From assembly GCA_024278175.1 (NCBI GenBank), contig JAJRTS010000003.1:1-64000 (forward strand): 64,000 nucleotides of DNA, written 5' to 3'. A program made the translations under genes and the position numbers. The notes under the pieces were generated by a model that saw only the letters and a list, made by a program, of their open reading frames with translations, was not told the origin of the DNA and did no database searches. The DNA comes from Gemmatimonadales bacterium (GTDB lineage: Bacteria > Gemmatimonadota > Glassbacteria > GWA2-58-10). Below are positions 46,378 through 55,878 of this stretch, in pieces; positions within the stretch are counted from its first letter, which is position 1, and each line of letters starts with the position of its first letter.

Positions 46378-48180
46378 TCAGAACGGCCAGAACACGGGGA
46401 TCAGCAGCGTGGCGGTAACAAGCAGAATGACGTTCAACGGCAAGCCCACCTTAACGAAATCGGTCAGCCGGTAGCCCCCCGGCCCGTAGACCATCAGGTT
46501 GGTCTGGTAGCCCAGCGGGGTGGCGAAACTGGCCGAGGCTCCGAATATCACCGCCATGGCGAACGCGCGCGGGTCCACGCCCAGTTGCGCGGCCAGGCTG
46601 ATCGCGAACGGGAACATCAGCGCGGCGGCGGCGTTGTTGGTTATTATCTCGGTAAAAACAGAACTCAGCAGGAACACCAGCGCCAGCATCGCCAGGTTGC
46701 CCAGACCTCCCAACTCACTTACCAGCACGCCGGTCACGCCCTCGACCAGCCCTGCATTGACCAGCGCCTTGCCCATCCCGAACGCGGCGGCGATAGTAAT
46801 CAGCGTGGACCAGTCAATCTTCTGCCGCGCCACGGAGAACGGCACGCAGCGCGTGGCCACCATCAGCCCCGCCACCAGGAACGAGGAGTAGACAATCGGC
46901 AGGACCCGGGTGGCGAGCAGTGTCACCAGCAGGCCCAGCAGGGCGATCGAGAGGATAGCCTTGTCGTGACGCACGGGCCGGGAGTCGTCGAGCCCGCCCA
47001 CCAGAAAAAAATCCGGGTTGTTGCGATGGGCGCGGATAAAGTGGGGCCCGGCCTGGATCAGCAGGGTGTCGCCCGCGCATAGCTCGACACTGCCCACCTT
47101 GCCGCGCAGGCGCTCCCTGCCACGGTTGATCGCCATGATCGCCGCGTTGTAGCGGGCGCGGAAGTCGCTGGCGCGCACGGTCTTGCCGATCAGCGGCGAA
47201 GTGTTGGAGATCACCGCCTCGCACATCATTCCCGCCTGCTGACGGATAACCGTGTCGCTTAACGGCGTCTCTCCCACCGGCTCCAGCCCGGCGATCTTGT
47301 CCAGGTCGACAATCGTGGAGGCGACACCGGTGAAGGTGAGGATGTCGCCCTCGCGAAAAATTTCATCGGGGCGCACCGGGGCAATCACCTGCTCGCCACG
47401 GATGATCTCGATCAGGAACAGGCCCGGCAGATGGCGCAGACCGGCGGCTTCCACCTGCTGGCCGCACAGACGGCAGCCGGCGCTTACCCGCATGTTGACC
47501 AGGTACTCACGCCGCGAATCGCCTGTTGCCTCGCTGAGGTCGACATGTGCGGGCAGCACCCTCCGTCCCCAGAGGACAAGGTAAAGAATCCCGATCACGG
47601 CGTAAGGTACTCCCACCACGGCCAGTTCGAACATGCCGATCGAGTGCAGCGAGGAGAACAGCTCGGGGTTCTCCTTGAATTTTTCGACCATCAGACCGTT
47701 GACCACCAGGTTGGTGCTGGTCCCGATCAGCGTGCAGGTCCCCCCCAGAATCGAGAGGTAGCTCAACGGAATCAGCAACCGTGAAGGTGAGATTTTGTGC
47801 GCCTTGCACCAGTTGTTGATTACCGGAATAAACATCGCCACCACCGGCGTGTTGTTCAGGAACGCGGAGATCGAGGGCACGAACAGGGTCATGCGCTGGA
47901 TCAGGCTCAGTTCGGTTTTTACCCGGCCCAGCAGGTAGCGGCCGATCACTTCCAGCGCGCCGGTTTCGGTCAGACCCGCCACCACCACGTAAAGCGCGGC
48001 CACGGTTAACATCCCCGTGTTGGCAAACCCGGAGAACGCCTCCTGCGGGCTGATTATCCCGGCCACCCCGCAGATCACCACTCCGCCCACCAACACGAGG
48101 TCTGGCGGGAACTTGCGCAACAATCCCCAGAATATTGCGCCCAGCACCAGCACGGTGAACCAGATTTCCCAGTTGTACAT
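46378..48180 (-). CDS. SLC13/DASS-type anion transporter with two RCK_C (TrkA-C) domains
   Basis: A 600-residue transporter with membrane helices at both ends (about 1-190 and 410-600) and two cytoplasmic TrkA-C domains between them (about 205-290 and 310-390). The transport signatures SAFLNNTPVVAMFIPV (near 110) and TEIITNNAAAALMFPFA (near 530) are typical for sodium-coupled sulfate or dicarboxylate carriers. Family members carry sulfate, citrate or succinate. The ATG at 48180 follows GGGGAG; the track's 14 extra residues are rejected. It is divergent from the cobalamin-riboswitch-controlled receptor; 48181-48420 holds no gene. Confidence 0.88.
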   Translation of the reverse strand: MYNWEIWFTVLVLGAIFWGLLRKFPPDLVLVGGVVICGVAGIISPQEAFSGFANTGMLTVAALYVVVAGLTETGALEVIGRYLLGRVKTELSLIQRMTLFVPSISAFLNNTPVVAMFIPVINNWCKAHKISPSRLLIPLSYLSILGGTCTLIGTSTNLVVNGLMVEKFKENPELFSSLHSIGMFELAVVGVPYAVIGILYLVLWGRRVLPAHVDLSEATGDSRREYLVNMRVSAGCRLCGQQVEAAGLRHLPGLFLIEIIRGEQVIAPVRPDEIFREGDILTFTGVASTIVDLDKIAGLEPVGETPLSDTVIRQQAGMMCEAVISNTSPLIGKTVRASDFRARYNAAIMAINRGRERLRGKVGSVELCAGDTLLIQAGPHFIRAHRNNPDFFLVGGLDDSRPVRHDKAILSIALLGLLVTLLATRVLPIVYSSFLVAGLMVATRCVPFSVARQKIDWSTLITIAAAFGMGKALVNAGLVEGVTGVLVSELGGLGNLAMLALVFLLSSVFTEIITNNAAAALMFPFAISLAAQLGVDPRAFAMAVIFGASASFATPLGYQTNLMVYGPGGYRLTDFVKVGLPLNVILLVTATLLIPVFWPF

Positions 48181-48420
48181 CGTAACTCCCCGAACAAAAC
48201 CAACGGACGTGCGCGACGCCATGTCATCACTTCGCTGATACGCTTATCTACATAATCGCTTCGTTGCCCGCTGGCAAGTATTTATGCATCCACACCGTCA
48301 TTCGACACAAATTCAACCGCATGCGGCTCTAACCAGCGCCGGCAAGGTTGGCGTTTAATTCCCCGCCGCCGGCTGCCTTTAACACCCGCCCGTTACCCTT
48401 GCTCTTGTTTTTTCAGCTTT

Positions 48421-48624
48421 CCCGAGTTATCTTCAGCCATAGCCGCACATTGGCGGCTCACATATCCAGCAGTGCTTTTTCTTGCAAGGGAAGACGGGTA
48501 ATCAATCCCGCGCTGACGTGCAGCCGTATGGAGCAACTTATGGGTCGGAGCCGGTCACTGTCCGTATCGGATGGGAAGGCCGGTTCTCTTGTGATGGCCC
48601 GCTCCAGAGCCGGAAAACCTTGGG
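48421..48624 (+). ncRNA. Cobalamin riboswitch
   Basis: The core shows the AdoCbl-class pattern in order: AAGGGAA (48487-48492), a small hairpin GGG-TAATCAA-TCCC, the box CGCTGACGTGCAGCCGTATGG (E. coli btuB has GCTGACGCGCAGCGGTAAGG), then CACTGTCC with GGATGGGAAG, and finally CTCCAGAGCCGGAAAACCTT, matching the 3' part CTCCAAGCCCGAAGACCT. P1 could pair CCCGAG (48421-48426) with CTTGGG (48619-48624), giving about 204 nt. Downstream a CCTTTC/GAAGG pairing could hide the Shine-Dalgarno AAGGAGGA, so translational control is plausible. Exact ends are approximate. Confidence 0.85.
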
Positions 48625-48676
48625 AAAAAGCGATGCGCTTTCCGTACCTTTCACGTTTTTTGAAGGAGGAAGTGCC

Positions 48677-50671
48677 TTGCGTACTATCCACTGCCGTTTT
48701 TCCCTCCCGCTCCTGCTCACCCTGCTCGGTTTTGCGTCGCTCAGCGCGCAGACCGACGCCGGCACGGTGGTTGTTACCGCGGCGAGACACGAAACCAGCC
48801 TGCGCAGTGTGAGCACCACGGCCACTGTCGTTACCGCCGAACAGATCGGGCAGCGCGGCTACCGTAACGTGGCCGACATCCTGCGCAACGAACTCAGCAT
48901 CGATATCGCCCAGAGCGGCGGCCCCGGCGGACTGAGCTACCCCCAGGTCCGCGGCCTGCCCGGCAAGTACCTGGTGGTGCTGGTCGATGGTGTCCGCGTA
49001 AACGATCCCTCCGACCCCAACGGCGGACCGGGCACGATTTTCAGCCACGTGACCACCGGCGATATCGCGCGGATCGAAGTTATCCGCGGGGCCAAGAGCG
49101 CGCTCTACGGCTCCAACGCCGCCATGGGCGTAATCAACATCATCACCCGCAAGGGCGAGGGCAACGGGGAACTGAGGCTCTCCTACGAGGGCGGCTCACT
49201 GGCCAGCAACCGGGTGGATTTCGGCTACAGTATCGCCCAGGCCGGCTGGTCCCTGCGCGCCGACCAGAATATCACCGACACCGACGGGGTTATCAAAGGC
49301 GAACAGTATAGCAACTTTACCACCAGCGTGAAACTGGGTTACGCAAACGGCAGCAAGTTTGAGTGGGAAACCCTTGTGCGCTACGCCAACACCGAGCAGA
49401 ATTTTTCAGAGTTGAAAGAGAATTACGGCGGCCCGGCATGGACCGTCCAGCTTCCCGATCCCAACCAGAGAAACAACATTAACTACACCACTTTCGGCAC
49501 CAGGATTAAGCACTCGATTTTCGACAACTGGCGCCAGGAACTGAACTTCGGTGTCGGCCGCCGCTCCAGAACGACCTCCGATCCAGATGACGGGCTGCTG
49601 GGCAGCATGAGAGCCCCCTATGACGGTTTTACGCTGAACTGGGCGGACTACTACGACAAGGGTCAAAACGTTCCGGTTAGCGACGGGGCCTGGGGTGACT
49701 ACTCCTACACCGGCACCAATGTCGATGTCGATTATCGTCACACGGCCACGTTCAGCGGCCAGAGGGCGAATGACATTCTGACCGCCGGGTTCGAGTATCT
49801 TTACCGTGACTACAAACAGACCGGCTCCAACGGCGATTTGACCACAAACGTCGGCAACGTGGCCGGATACCTCAACAACCAGTTGCTGCTGCTCGAGGAC
49901 GCCCTGAGTATCGACGCGGGCCTTCGTTTCGACAACCATCAGCAGGCGGGCAACTCCACCACCGGCAGTCTCGGCGCGGCCTACGACATCAAAAAGATCG
50001 GCCTGGTGCTGCGCGCCAACTACGGCAGCGCTTTCCGCGCTCCGGCAGTGTACGAACTCTTTTTCGATAACGCCTACGGCAAGGGTAATCCGAATCTTCG
50101 GCCAGAAGACGTTACTTCCTGGGAGTTCGGCTTCGAGAAATACTCCTGGGGAGGAAAATTCCAGATAATAGCCTCCACCTGGCATTCCGAAATCGACAAC
50201 GCGATTATCTATGTTACCGATCCGGCCACCTGGCAGGGGACTTATGTCAACGCCGATGAGGCCAAAAGTGATGGGGTGGAGGTGGGTATCAGCGCCGCGC
50301 CCCATCCCAACTGGCGCTTCGGGCTGAACTACACCTACACGGACAGCCGCAAGTTTGTCAAAGCCGATAACGCCTGGTCGCGGATGGTGCAGGTACCCTA
50401 CAACAAGTACAACATCAACGCCACCTGGCTCTGCGGGGAAGCCTCCGTAAGCGTGGATGGCTACTGGGTCGACGGCACCCGCCTGCGCTGGAACCTGACC
50501 GACAAGCTGGGCAGCTATTTCAAGCTGGACCTGACCGCCCGCGCCCCGGTTTCCCAGCATTTTGAACTGAGCCTGCGGGTGCGTAACCTGTTCGACAAGG
50601 ACTACAACGAATCGTACGGGATGAGAGAAGCGGGAAGAACCGCTTATGGCGGCCTGACATTCAGGTATTAG
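48677..50671 (+). CDS. btuB: TonB-dependent outer-membrane receptor, BtuB-like
   Basis: A 664-residue receptor with signal peptide (LPLLLTLLGFASLSAQ), a plug domain (VVVTAARHETSLRSVSTTATVVTAEQI near 25-50; VRGLPGKYLVVLVDGVRVNDPS near 85) and a C-terminal beta-barrel ending in Phe-Arg-Tyr. The TonB box region is TDAGTVVVTAA. The riboswitch directly upstream makes cobalamin the expected ligand, and the small plug resembles BtuB. The TTG at 48677 is the likely start because AAGGAGGA lies six bases before it; the track's 65-codon extension runs through the riboswitch. A tonB gene follows. Confidence 0.92.
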   Translation: MRTIHCRFSLPLLLTLLGFASLSAQTDAGTVVVTAARHETSLRSVSTTATVVTAEQIGQRGYRNVADILRNELSIDIAQSGGPGGLSYPQVRGLPGKYLVVLVDGVRVNDPSDPNGGPGTIFSHVTTGDIARIEVIRGAKSALYGSNAAMGVINIITRKGEGNGELRLSYEGGSLASNRVDFGYSIAQAGWSLRADQNITDTDGVIKGEQYSNFTTSVKLGYANGSKFEWETLVRYANTEQNFSELKENYGGPAWTVQLPDPNQRNNINYTTFGTRIKHSIFDNWRQELNFGVGRRSRTTSDPDDGLLGSMRAPYDGFTLNWADYYDKGQNVPVSDGAWGDYSYTGTNVDVDYRHTATFSGQRANDILTAGFEYLYRDYKQTGSNGDLTTNVGNVAGYLNNQLLLLEDALSIDAGLRFDNHQQAGNSTTGSLGAAYDIKKIGLVLRANYGSAFRAPAVYELFFDNAYGKGNPNLRPEDVTSWEFGFEKYSWGGKFQIIASTWHSEIDNAIIYVTDPATWQGTYVNADEAKSDGVEVGISAAPHPNWRFGLNYTYTDSRKFVKADNAWSRMVQVPYNKYNINATWLCGEASVSVDGYWVDGTRLRWNLTDKLGSYFKLDLTARAPVSQHFELSLRVRNLFDKDYNESYGMREAGRTAYGGLTFRY

Positions 50672-50677
50672 TCTAAA

Positions 50678-50889
50678 AGCGTGTTGAAATATTCGAAAGT
50701 ATGGGCATATGGTTGTCAAGGGCCGTTTTCCGCTATTCAAACCTGAAATGGCGTGTGCGATGTAACTGACTGGTATAACTTAAGTAACAGGATCAGCAAA
50801 AAAAACGGCTTGTCTTGCCCTTGACAACCAGCCGAGCAAAAATTTTCACCACAGGGCGTTGAATGTCTTTATTTCAACGCCCCTCTAAC
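50678..50889 (+). repeat. Dispersed ~210-bp structured repeat, copy 2
   Basis: This is the partner of the copy at 131-341, with the same ends and the same perfect 13-bp arms (50711-50723 and 50817-50829) and terminal hairpin (50854-50863 with 50873-50882). It begins six bases after the btuB stop and ends 12 bases before the tonB start codon, so it is part of the btuB-tonB intergenic leader. No reading frame is conserved between the copies. Confidence 0.85.
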
Positions 50890-50901
50890 AGGTAGCTCGC
50901 T

Positions 50902-51579
50902 ATGCATAAGCGCAGGATCCAATACGAACGCATTCTGCTACCCGCCCTGGCACTCAGCGCGGCCTGCCATCTGCTGGCCGCGCTGGTGCCCGCCGGGGCT
51001 GTCGACTTTCTCCTGCGGCGGGAAGCCCGGCCGGCGCGCACCGTGCGCTTCGAGGTCGTGGAGTTGCTCGAGGAGCCGTTGCGCTTACCCGAAATCCGCG
51101 ACGAGCAACGCCCTCCCCTCCCGCACACGGAAATTTTCGGAGCGCCTCCCCCACCCCGGCCCCGGCAGTCTGTCAACTGGCAACTGGCGGCCGTGGCCCC
51201 CGATCTCAGCTCTTTTGTAAAACCGGAACCCGACATCGTAGCGCCACCTCAACCGCCCCCTGCGGTGACGGCCACCGATTCAGCGGCCAGGATCAACTCA
51301 TATATCTCCCAGGTGCTGGCCCGGATCGAGCAGGCGCGACTCTACCCCGAAACAGCCCGCAGAATGGGCCAGCAGGGCGCGGTTGAGGTGGCGTTCGCCA
51401 TTGGCCGCGATGGTGCGATAAGCAGGCCCGCCCGCCTGGTGATGGCCTCCCCGTTCGGCTCGCTCAACCGGGCCGCCTGTAACAGCATCAAACGCAGCGA
51501 CCCGTTCCCCTCGCTCCCCCCCTGCATCATCGCCGATACGCTGTCGCTGGTGGTGACAATCAAGTTTCAACTGCATTAG
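50902..51579 (+). CDS. tonB: TonB family energy-transducing protein
   Basis: A 225-residue protein with one N-terminal membrane anchor (about 10-35), a proline-rich middle (APPPPRPRQ, APPQPPPAV) and a C-terminal TonB domain (ARIEQARLYPETARRMGQQG near 145, VEVAFAIGRDGAI). It would couple the proton-motive force from ExbB/ExbD (not in this window) to outer-membrane receptors. Its position after the BtuB-like receptor suggests a dedicated partner. The dispersed repeat occupies the whole gap, and the start has only AGGT as a Shine-Dalgarno. Confidence 0.9.
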   Translation: MHKRRIQYERILLPALALSAACHLLAALVPAGAVDFLLRREARPARTVRFEVVELLEEPLRLPEIRDEQRPPLPHTEIFGAPPPPRPRQSVNWQLAAVAPDLSSFVKPEPDIVAPPQPPPAVTATDSAARINSYISQVLARIEQARLYPETARRMGQQGAVEVAFAIGRDGAISRPARLVMASPFGSLNRAACNSIKRSDPFPSLPPCIIADTLSLVVTIKFQLH

Positions 51580-51670
51580 CCCGCTGGCCGATTGACAACC
51601 CGTGCCCACTGGCCTACTTTGTCTGCCAGCGGCATTGAACCGCAACAATCAACCAGAGCGGGAGGCATAG

Positions 51671-52942
51671 ATGAGCAAGAGGATCGGGGTCGGGTTTATC
51701 GGTGCAGGCTTTATTACCAACTTTCACATCCAGTCGTGGATAGGCGTGCGCGATGCCGACATTACGGGCATTGTCAGCCGCACCAGAGCCCACGCCGAGA
51801 GTGCGGCCGGGAACTGCCGCAAGTACAAGGTGGGCGATCCCAGGGTTTACGACAACGTGACCGACATGATCGCCGACCCGAATGTGGATGCGCTCTGGAT
51901 CTGCGCTCCCAACTACGTGCGGATCCAGTTGATGGAAGAAATTGTGGCCGCGCTAAAGAGCGGCCGGGGCAAGCTGATCGGTATCGCCTGCGAGAAGCCG
52001 CTGGCGCGTAACGTGGCCGAGGCCAAAAGGATGCTTGAGCTGGTGCAGGAGGCCGGAGTGCTTCACGGGTACCTGGAAAACCAGGTATTCGCGCCCTGTA
52101 TCACCCGCGGCCGCGATATCCTCTGGCGGCGTGGTGCGGCGGTGAGCGGAGCACCGTATCTTACCCGTTGTGCGGAGGAACACTCAGGCCCGCACGAGCC
52201 GTGGTTCTGGCAGGGGGAACAGCAGGGTGGCGGCGTGCTCAACGACATGCTCTGCCACAGTATTGAAGTCGCTCGCCTGCTCCTGACCGATCCTGCTAAA
52301 CCATCGAGTTCCCTGGTCCCGAAAGCTGTAGCGGCGGAAATTGGCTGCCTCAAGTGGAGCCGCCCCGAGTACGCCGAGATTCTCAAGAACAACAGCGGCG
52401 GCCAGTTGGACTATTTGAACCATCCCTCTGAGGACTACGCACGGGCCACGGTTACGTTCGAGGACGACGAAGGCCGGGCGTGCATTGCCGAAGTGAGCAC
52501 CAGCTGGAGTTTTGTCGGCGCGGGCCTTCGGCTCACCTACGAGGTAATGGGCCCCGAGTACAATATGCAGAGCAACAGCCTCAATACCGAACTGAACGTG
52601 TTCCTCAGCCGCAAGGTAACCGGCAGCGAGGGCGAGGACCTCGTTGAAAAACAGAACGCCGAGCAGGGGCTGATGCCGGTCGTATCCGATGAGCCGGTTG
52701 CATACGGCTACACGGAACAGAACCGCCAGATGGCCCGCTGTTTCGCCGAAGGCCGTCAGCCGGAGCAGGGATTCGAGAATGGCGTGCTTGTGATGCAGCT
52801 TTTAATGAGCGCCTACATGGCCGCCGAGCAGAACAAGAAGCTTTCGTTCCCGCCCAGGGGGCTGGAACGGTTTGTCCCGAAAGTGGCGCTGGGCACCTGG
52901 AAGGCCAGGGACCTGGTGGAGGGCCTTGAGCCGGAAGACTGA
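51671..52942 (+). CDS. Gfo/Idh/MocA-family oxidoreductase
   Basis: An NAD(P)-dependent sugar or inositol oxidoreductase of 423 residues. The N-terminal Rossmann motif is GVGFIGAGFITNFHI near 5, CEKPLARNVAEAKRM near 108 carries the conserved Glu-Lys-Pro, and GGGVLNDMLCHSIEVARLLL near 180 corresponds to the conserved catalytic His region. No export signal is visible. The substrate is not predictable. GGGAGG precedes the ATG. It is followed by a strong terminator, so it is a single-gene unit between tonB and the heparinase-dockerin gene. Confidence 0.92.
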   Translation: MSKRIGVGFIGAGFITNFHIQSWIGVRDADITGIVSRTRAHAESAAGNCRKYKVGDPRVYDNVTDMIADPNVDALWICAPNYVRIQLMEEIVAALKSGRGKLIGIACEKPLARNVAEAKRMLELVQEAGVLHGYLENQVFAPCITRGRDILWRRGAAVSGAPYLTRCAEEHSGPHEPWFWQGEQQGGGVLNDMLCHSIEVARLLLTDPAKPSSSLVPKAVAAEIGCLKWSRPEYAEILKNNSGGQLDYLNHPSEDYARATVTFEDDEGRACIAEVSTSWSFVGAGLRLTYEVMGPEYNMQSNSLNTELNVFLSRKVTGSEGEDLVEKQNAEQGLMPVVSDEPVAYGYTEQNRQMARCFAEGRQPEQGFENGVLVMQLLMSAYMAAEQNKKLSFPPRGLERFVPKVALGTWKARDLVEGLEPED

Positions 52943-52982
52943 GTGTCCGGTCTGCTGTTGTTCAACACAGATCAATCGAGAA

Positions 52983-53017
52983 AAGGACCGGGCGGTAAAT
53001 CGCCCGGTCCTTTTTTT
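52983..53017 (+). terminator. Intrinsic terminator after the oxidoreductase gene
   Basis: A perfect stem AAGGACCGGGCG/CGCCCGGTCCTT with a 6-nt loop, running into seven T residues, 40 bp after the stop. Confidence 0.95.
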
Positions 53018-53190
53018 ACCCTTCCCGGGCGGACGGGAAATATTTTACTGCCCCTTGCGCTTGAGACCACGCTTTGAATTTGTTATTAACTTGACTAACG
53101 GAAATAAATTGTTGATTTTACTGCTACCGCTGTTATTACGTCAGCGGCAAACCTTACCGTTATCAAAACCAACTGTCCGGGGAGAGCGCC

Positions 53191-55644
53191 ATGAGGCATG
53201 CTTTATCAACGTTAACCATTTGTCTGCTCGTTTTCGGCTCGGCTTCCGCCGAATACCAGCTCGTGGACCATCCCCGGATGTTTATCACCAAAGAGACCCT
53301 GCCCCTGCTGGCCGAAAGGGCTTACGGGACCGGGACGCTGGCCGGCGACTACGCCCTGATGAAACAGGAAGCCGACTACTTTGTCGGGCGCGGCGTGCTG
53401 AAAAAGCCGACCAGCCAGTGGCACCCGCCCTACGAACTCGTCAGCGCAGGGATCTGTTATCTCGTCGAGCGGGAGCGGGGTAACGCAAACGCGGCGGCCT
53501 ATGCCCAGGCGGTAATAGATTACTGGAACCTGGATGACGGAAAGATTCTCTCCAACTTGGGCAACAAGCATTTCGGCTACTATGCTTTGATATTTGATTG
53601 GATTTACGATGCGATGACTCAGGCGGAAAGAGAAAAGTTCGGCTTATACCTTGGAAGCTGGCTATACTGGTATACAAACAAGCCGGAGATCACGCTGCGC
53701 TACGGCGACTGGCTTTACAATCAGACATGGGGGCCGGCCCATTTAAATGTTGGCAACACGCGCGACGGGATTACGCCCAAGCTGTTTGTCGCTTTGGCGC
53801 TCTCCGGCGCAGGCACCTCCAACGAAGATGCCAGCAAGCAGTTCCTCGACTCGTTCGACAGCCGGATCCCGGCCGAGTGTATTCCCCGGTTCGACATCAT
53901 GGGCGGAGTGTGGTCCGAGAGCTACGGCCACGGCAGCTACGGGCCGACAAGGGTAATCCCCTGGGCGTTCGAGGCTTGGCGCACCGCCACGGGCCAGAAC
54001 TGGTTCGAGCTTGGGGAACCGAACACCTACCTGAAGGAACTCAACAAATGGGCCGTGCATCTTAACGTGCCGTTCTCCAACCGCACCGCCTATATCGACG
54101 ACAACCAGGGTGCGCCGTTTTTCAGCAGTTGGCTGCCCACAGCCCCTATTCTGGCAGCGCGTTACAACGATCCCGTGGCCGCCTGGTGCGCACAGCAATA
54201 CGACCGCGGAACCTGGTCCACTCGCTGGCGCGTACTTCCCTGGCAGCGCCTGCTCAGCTTTGATCCGGATATCGAGCCTCAGTCTCCGGGGCAGGCGCTC
54301 TGGCCGGTTGCCAGGCTGTTTCGCGGCGCGGGGCACGTCTACATGCGCGGCCGCTGGGACGACCCCGACGCAACCTGGGCCTTTTTTGGCGCGGGACCTT
54401 GGCTGGCGGGGCACTCTCGCGACGACGAGGGGCATTTCATGATCGCCCGCAAAGGCTGGCTGGTCAGCCGTGCCGGCGGGATGGGGCACAACGACTGGGA
54501 TTACTACTCCGGTGGATCGCTGGCGTTTAATATCGTCACGGTTTTCGATCCCGACGAGCAATACAGCCGGCTCTCGCCCAGTGAATCGGCCCTTGCCGAC
54601 GGCGGGACCAAAAACGAGCGGGACGGCGGCACGATCCGTCACGTGTACGGCGCTAACGGCGGCAACTACGGCGCTGTTCTCGCCAGGGGGAAGATTACCG
54701 CGTTCAAGCACGACTGGCGCTACACTTACGCCGCGGCCGACATGACCAAAGGTTATCGCTCCATAAAAATCAAAGAGATTACACGCCAGTTTCTCTACCT
54801 TCGCGGCGAGCAGGAATTCTTCATCATCTTCGATCGGGTGGACGCCAGGAACGAAAAATTTCCCAAAACATGGTTTCTGCACATCCCCACCGAACCCTCG
54901 GTCAGCGGCAGCGAAACCGAACTCACCGCCGACCACGTATACTCCTACAGCGATGGAAACTACAGCACCTGGCTCAGCGACCCGGCGGGTATCGATGATG
55001 TTCTTTCCAGCGGCAGATCCAGGGCCCACCTGACCACCCTGCTGCCGCGGGAATTCACGATCACCAAGCGCGGTGGCGCTGGATACCAGTTCTGGGGACA
55101 TCCTCACGAACCGACCGCCCAGTACAACCATGCCAGCAAAAGAGCAGACGATCCCCCGGTTATCAACTGGCGGCTGGAAGTGGAGGCGGGCCAGCAAGTA
55201 AACCGCGATTATTTTCTGCACGTGCTCGAGGTGACGGACGAGGACGTAACCACCCCCTCTGAAGTCACCCTGTTAGACCAGGGATCGGCCGTGACAGGCG
55301 TTCAAATCGTGCCCTCATCGGGGGGCGAACCGATTGAGGTCTATTTTTCGAGCGAGGGAGCGATGAGCGGCTCGATTAAATTCGGTAGCGCAGAGCCCGA
55401 GGCGCTACCCTCGGCAGTGGACACGACCCTTGAAATCGGCAGCAGGGGCGATATCGACGGCGACGGCCGGCTGTCAATCGCCGACGCCGTGAACATGCTG
55501 CTTTTCGGCAGGCGCGACCCCGGGCGCAGTATCAGCGATTTCAACGGGGACGGTCAGTTTACGCTGGCGGACATAACAGACCTGCTCGGCTATCTTATCA
55601 TGCGGGCGGATTATCCCACGCTGGCGGGAACGGGCAAAAACTAA
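53191..55644 (+). CDS. Secreted heparinase-II/III-like protein with C-terminal dockerin
   Basis: The 817 residues start with a signal peptide (LLVFGSASA). The alpha/alpha-barrel part (about 30-360) is followed by a beta-rich domain with motifs of heparinase II/III-like lyases (GPWLAGHSRDDEGHFMIARKGWLVSRAGG near 405-435; HVLEVTDED near 675). Two EF-hand-like calcium loops (GDIDGDGRLSIAD near 752, DFNGDGQFTLAD near 785) form a dockerin-like module at the C-terminus. The barrel and catalytic His pattern differ from the 41-kb lyase, so the two are not recent duplicates. The substrate is presumably an acidic polysaccharide. It has its own Shine-Dalgarno (GGGGAG) and terminator. Confidence 0.82.
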   Translation: MRHALSTLTICLLVFGSASAEYQLVDHPRMFITKETLPLLAERAYGTGTLAGDYALMKQEADYFVGRGVLKKPTSQWHPPYELVSAGICYLVERERGNANAAAYAQAVIDYWNLDDGKILSNLGNKHFGYYALIFDWIYDAMTQAEREKFGLYLGSWLYWYTNKPEITLRYGDWLYNQTWGPAHLNVGNTRDGITPKLFVALALSGAGTSNEDASKQFLDSFDSRIPAECIPRFDIMGGVWSESYGHGSYGPTRVIPWAFEAWRTATGQNWFELGEPNTYLKELNKWAVHLNVPFSNRTAYIDDNQGAPFFSSWLPTAPILAARYNDPVAAWCAQQYDRGTWSTRWRVLPWQRLLSFDPDIEPQSPGQALWPVARLFRGAGHVYMRGRWDDPDATWAFFGAGPWLAGHSRDDEGHFMIARKGWLVSRAGGMGHNDWDYYSGGSLAFNIVTVFDPDEQYSRLSPSESALADGGTKNERDGGTIRHVYGANGGNYGAVLARGKITAFKHDWRYTYAAADMTKGYRSIKIKEITRQFLYLRGEQEFFIIFDRVDARNEKFPKTWFLHIPTEPSVSGSETELTADHVYSYSDGNYSTWLSDPAGIDDVLSSGRSRAHLTTLLPREFTITKRGGAGYQFWGHPHEPTAQYNHASKRADDPPVINWRLEVEAGQQVNRDYFLHVLEVTDEDVTTPSEVTLLDQGSAVTGVQIVPSSGGEPIEVYFSSEGAMSGSIKFGSAEPEALPSAVDTTLEIGSRGDIDGDGRLSIADAVNMLLFGRRDPGRSISDFNGDGQFTLADITDLLGYLIMRADYPTLAGTGKN

Positions 55645-55684
55645 ACTGGCCCGTACTTAAAGGATTACAAACGCAGGAGCAAGA

Positions 55685-55723
55685 AAAGCCCGACAGGCGG
55701 CATCGAGCCGTCGGTCGGGCTTT
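55685..55723 (+). terminator. Terminator after the heparinase-dockerin gene
   Basis: A 17-bp stem with one mismatch (AAAGCCCGACAGGCGGC/GCCGTCGGTCGGGCTTT) and a 5-nt loop, 40 bp after the stop; only three T residues follow. The 155 bp to the 52-aa gene show nothing else. Confidence 0.8.
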
Positions 55724-55878
55724 ATGTGCATCATCAGGGTAATCATCTTGAATCGATTGAGAAAAAGTCCGAGGCAGCGCGGGCCGGCACGTTCATTGCC
55801 CGTTCCACCGTCCGGACATTCACTCCGCCCGCGGCGATTCGCAATGAACGTGCCGGCCCGCGTCCTTACCCGTTTTTA

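Noticed and set aside
48482-48676. N-terminal extension of the TonB receptor
   Set aside because: It would be translated from within the cobalamin riboswitch; a signal peptide starts at the TTG 48677 behind AAGGAGGA.
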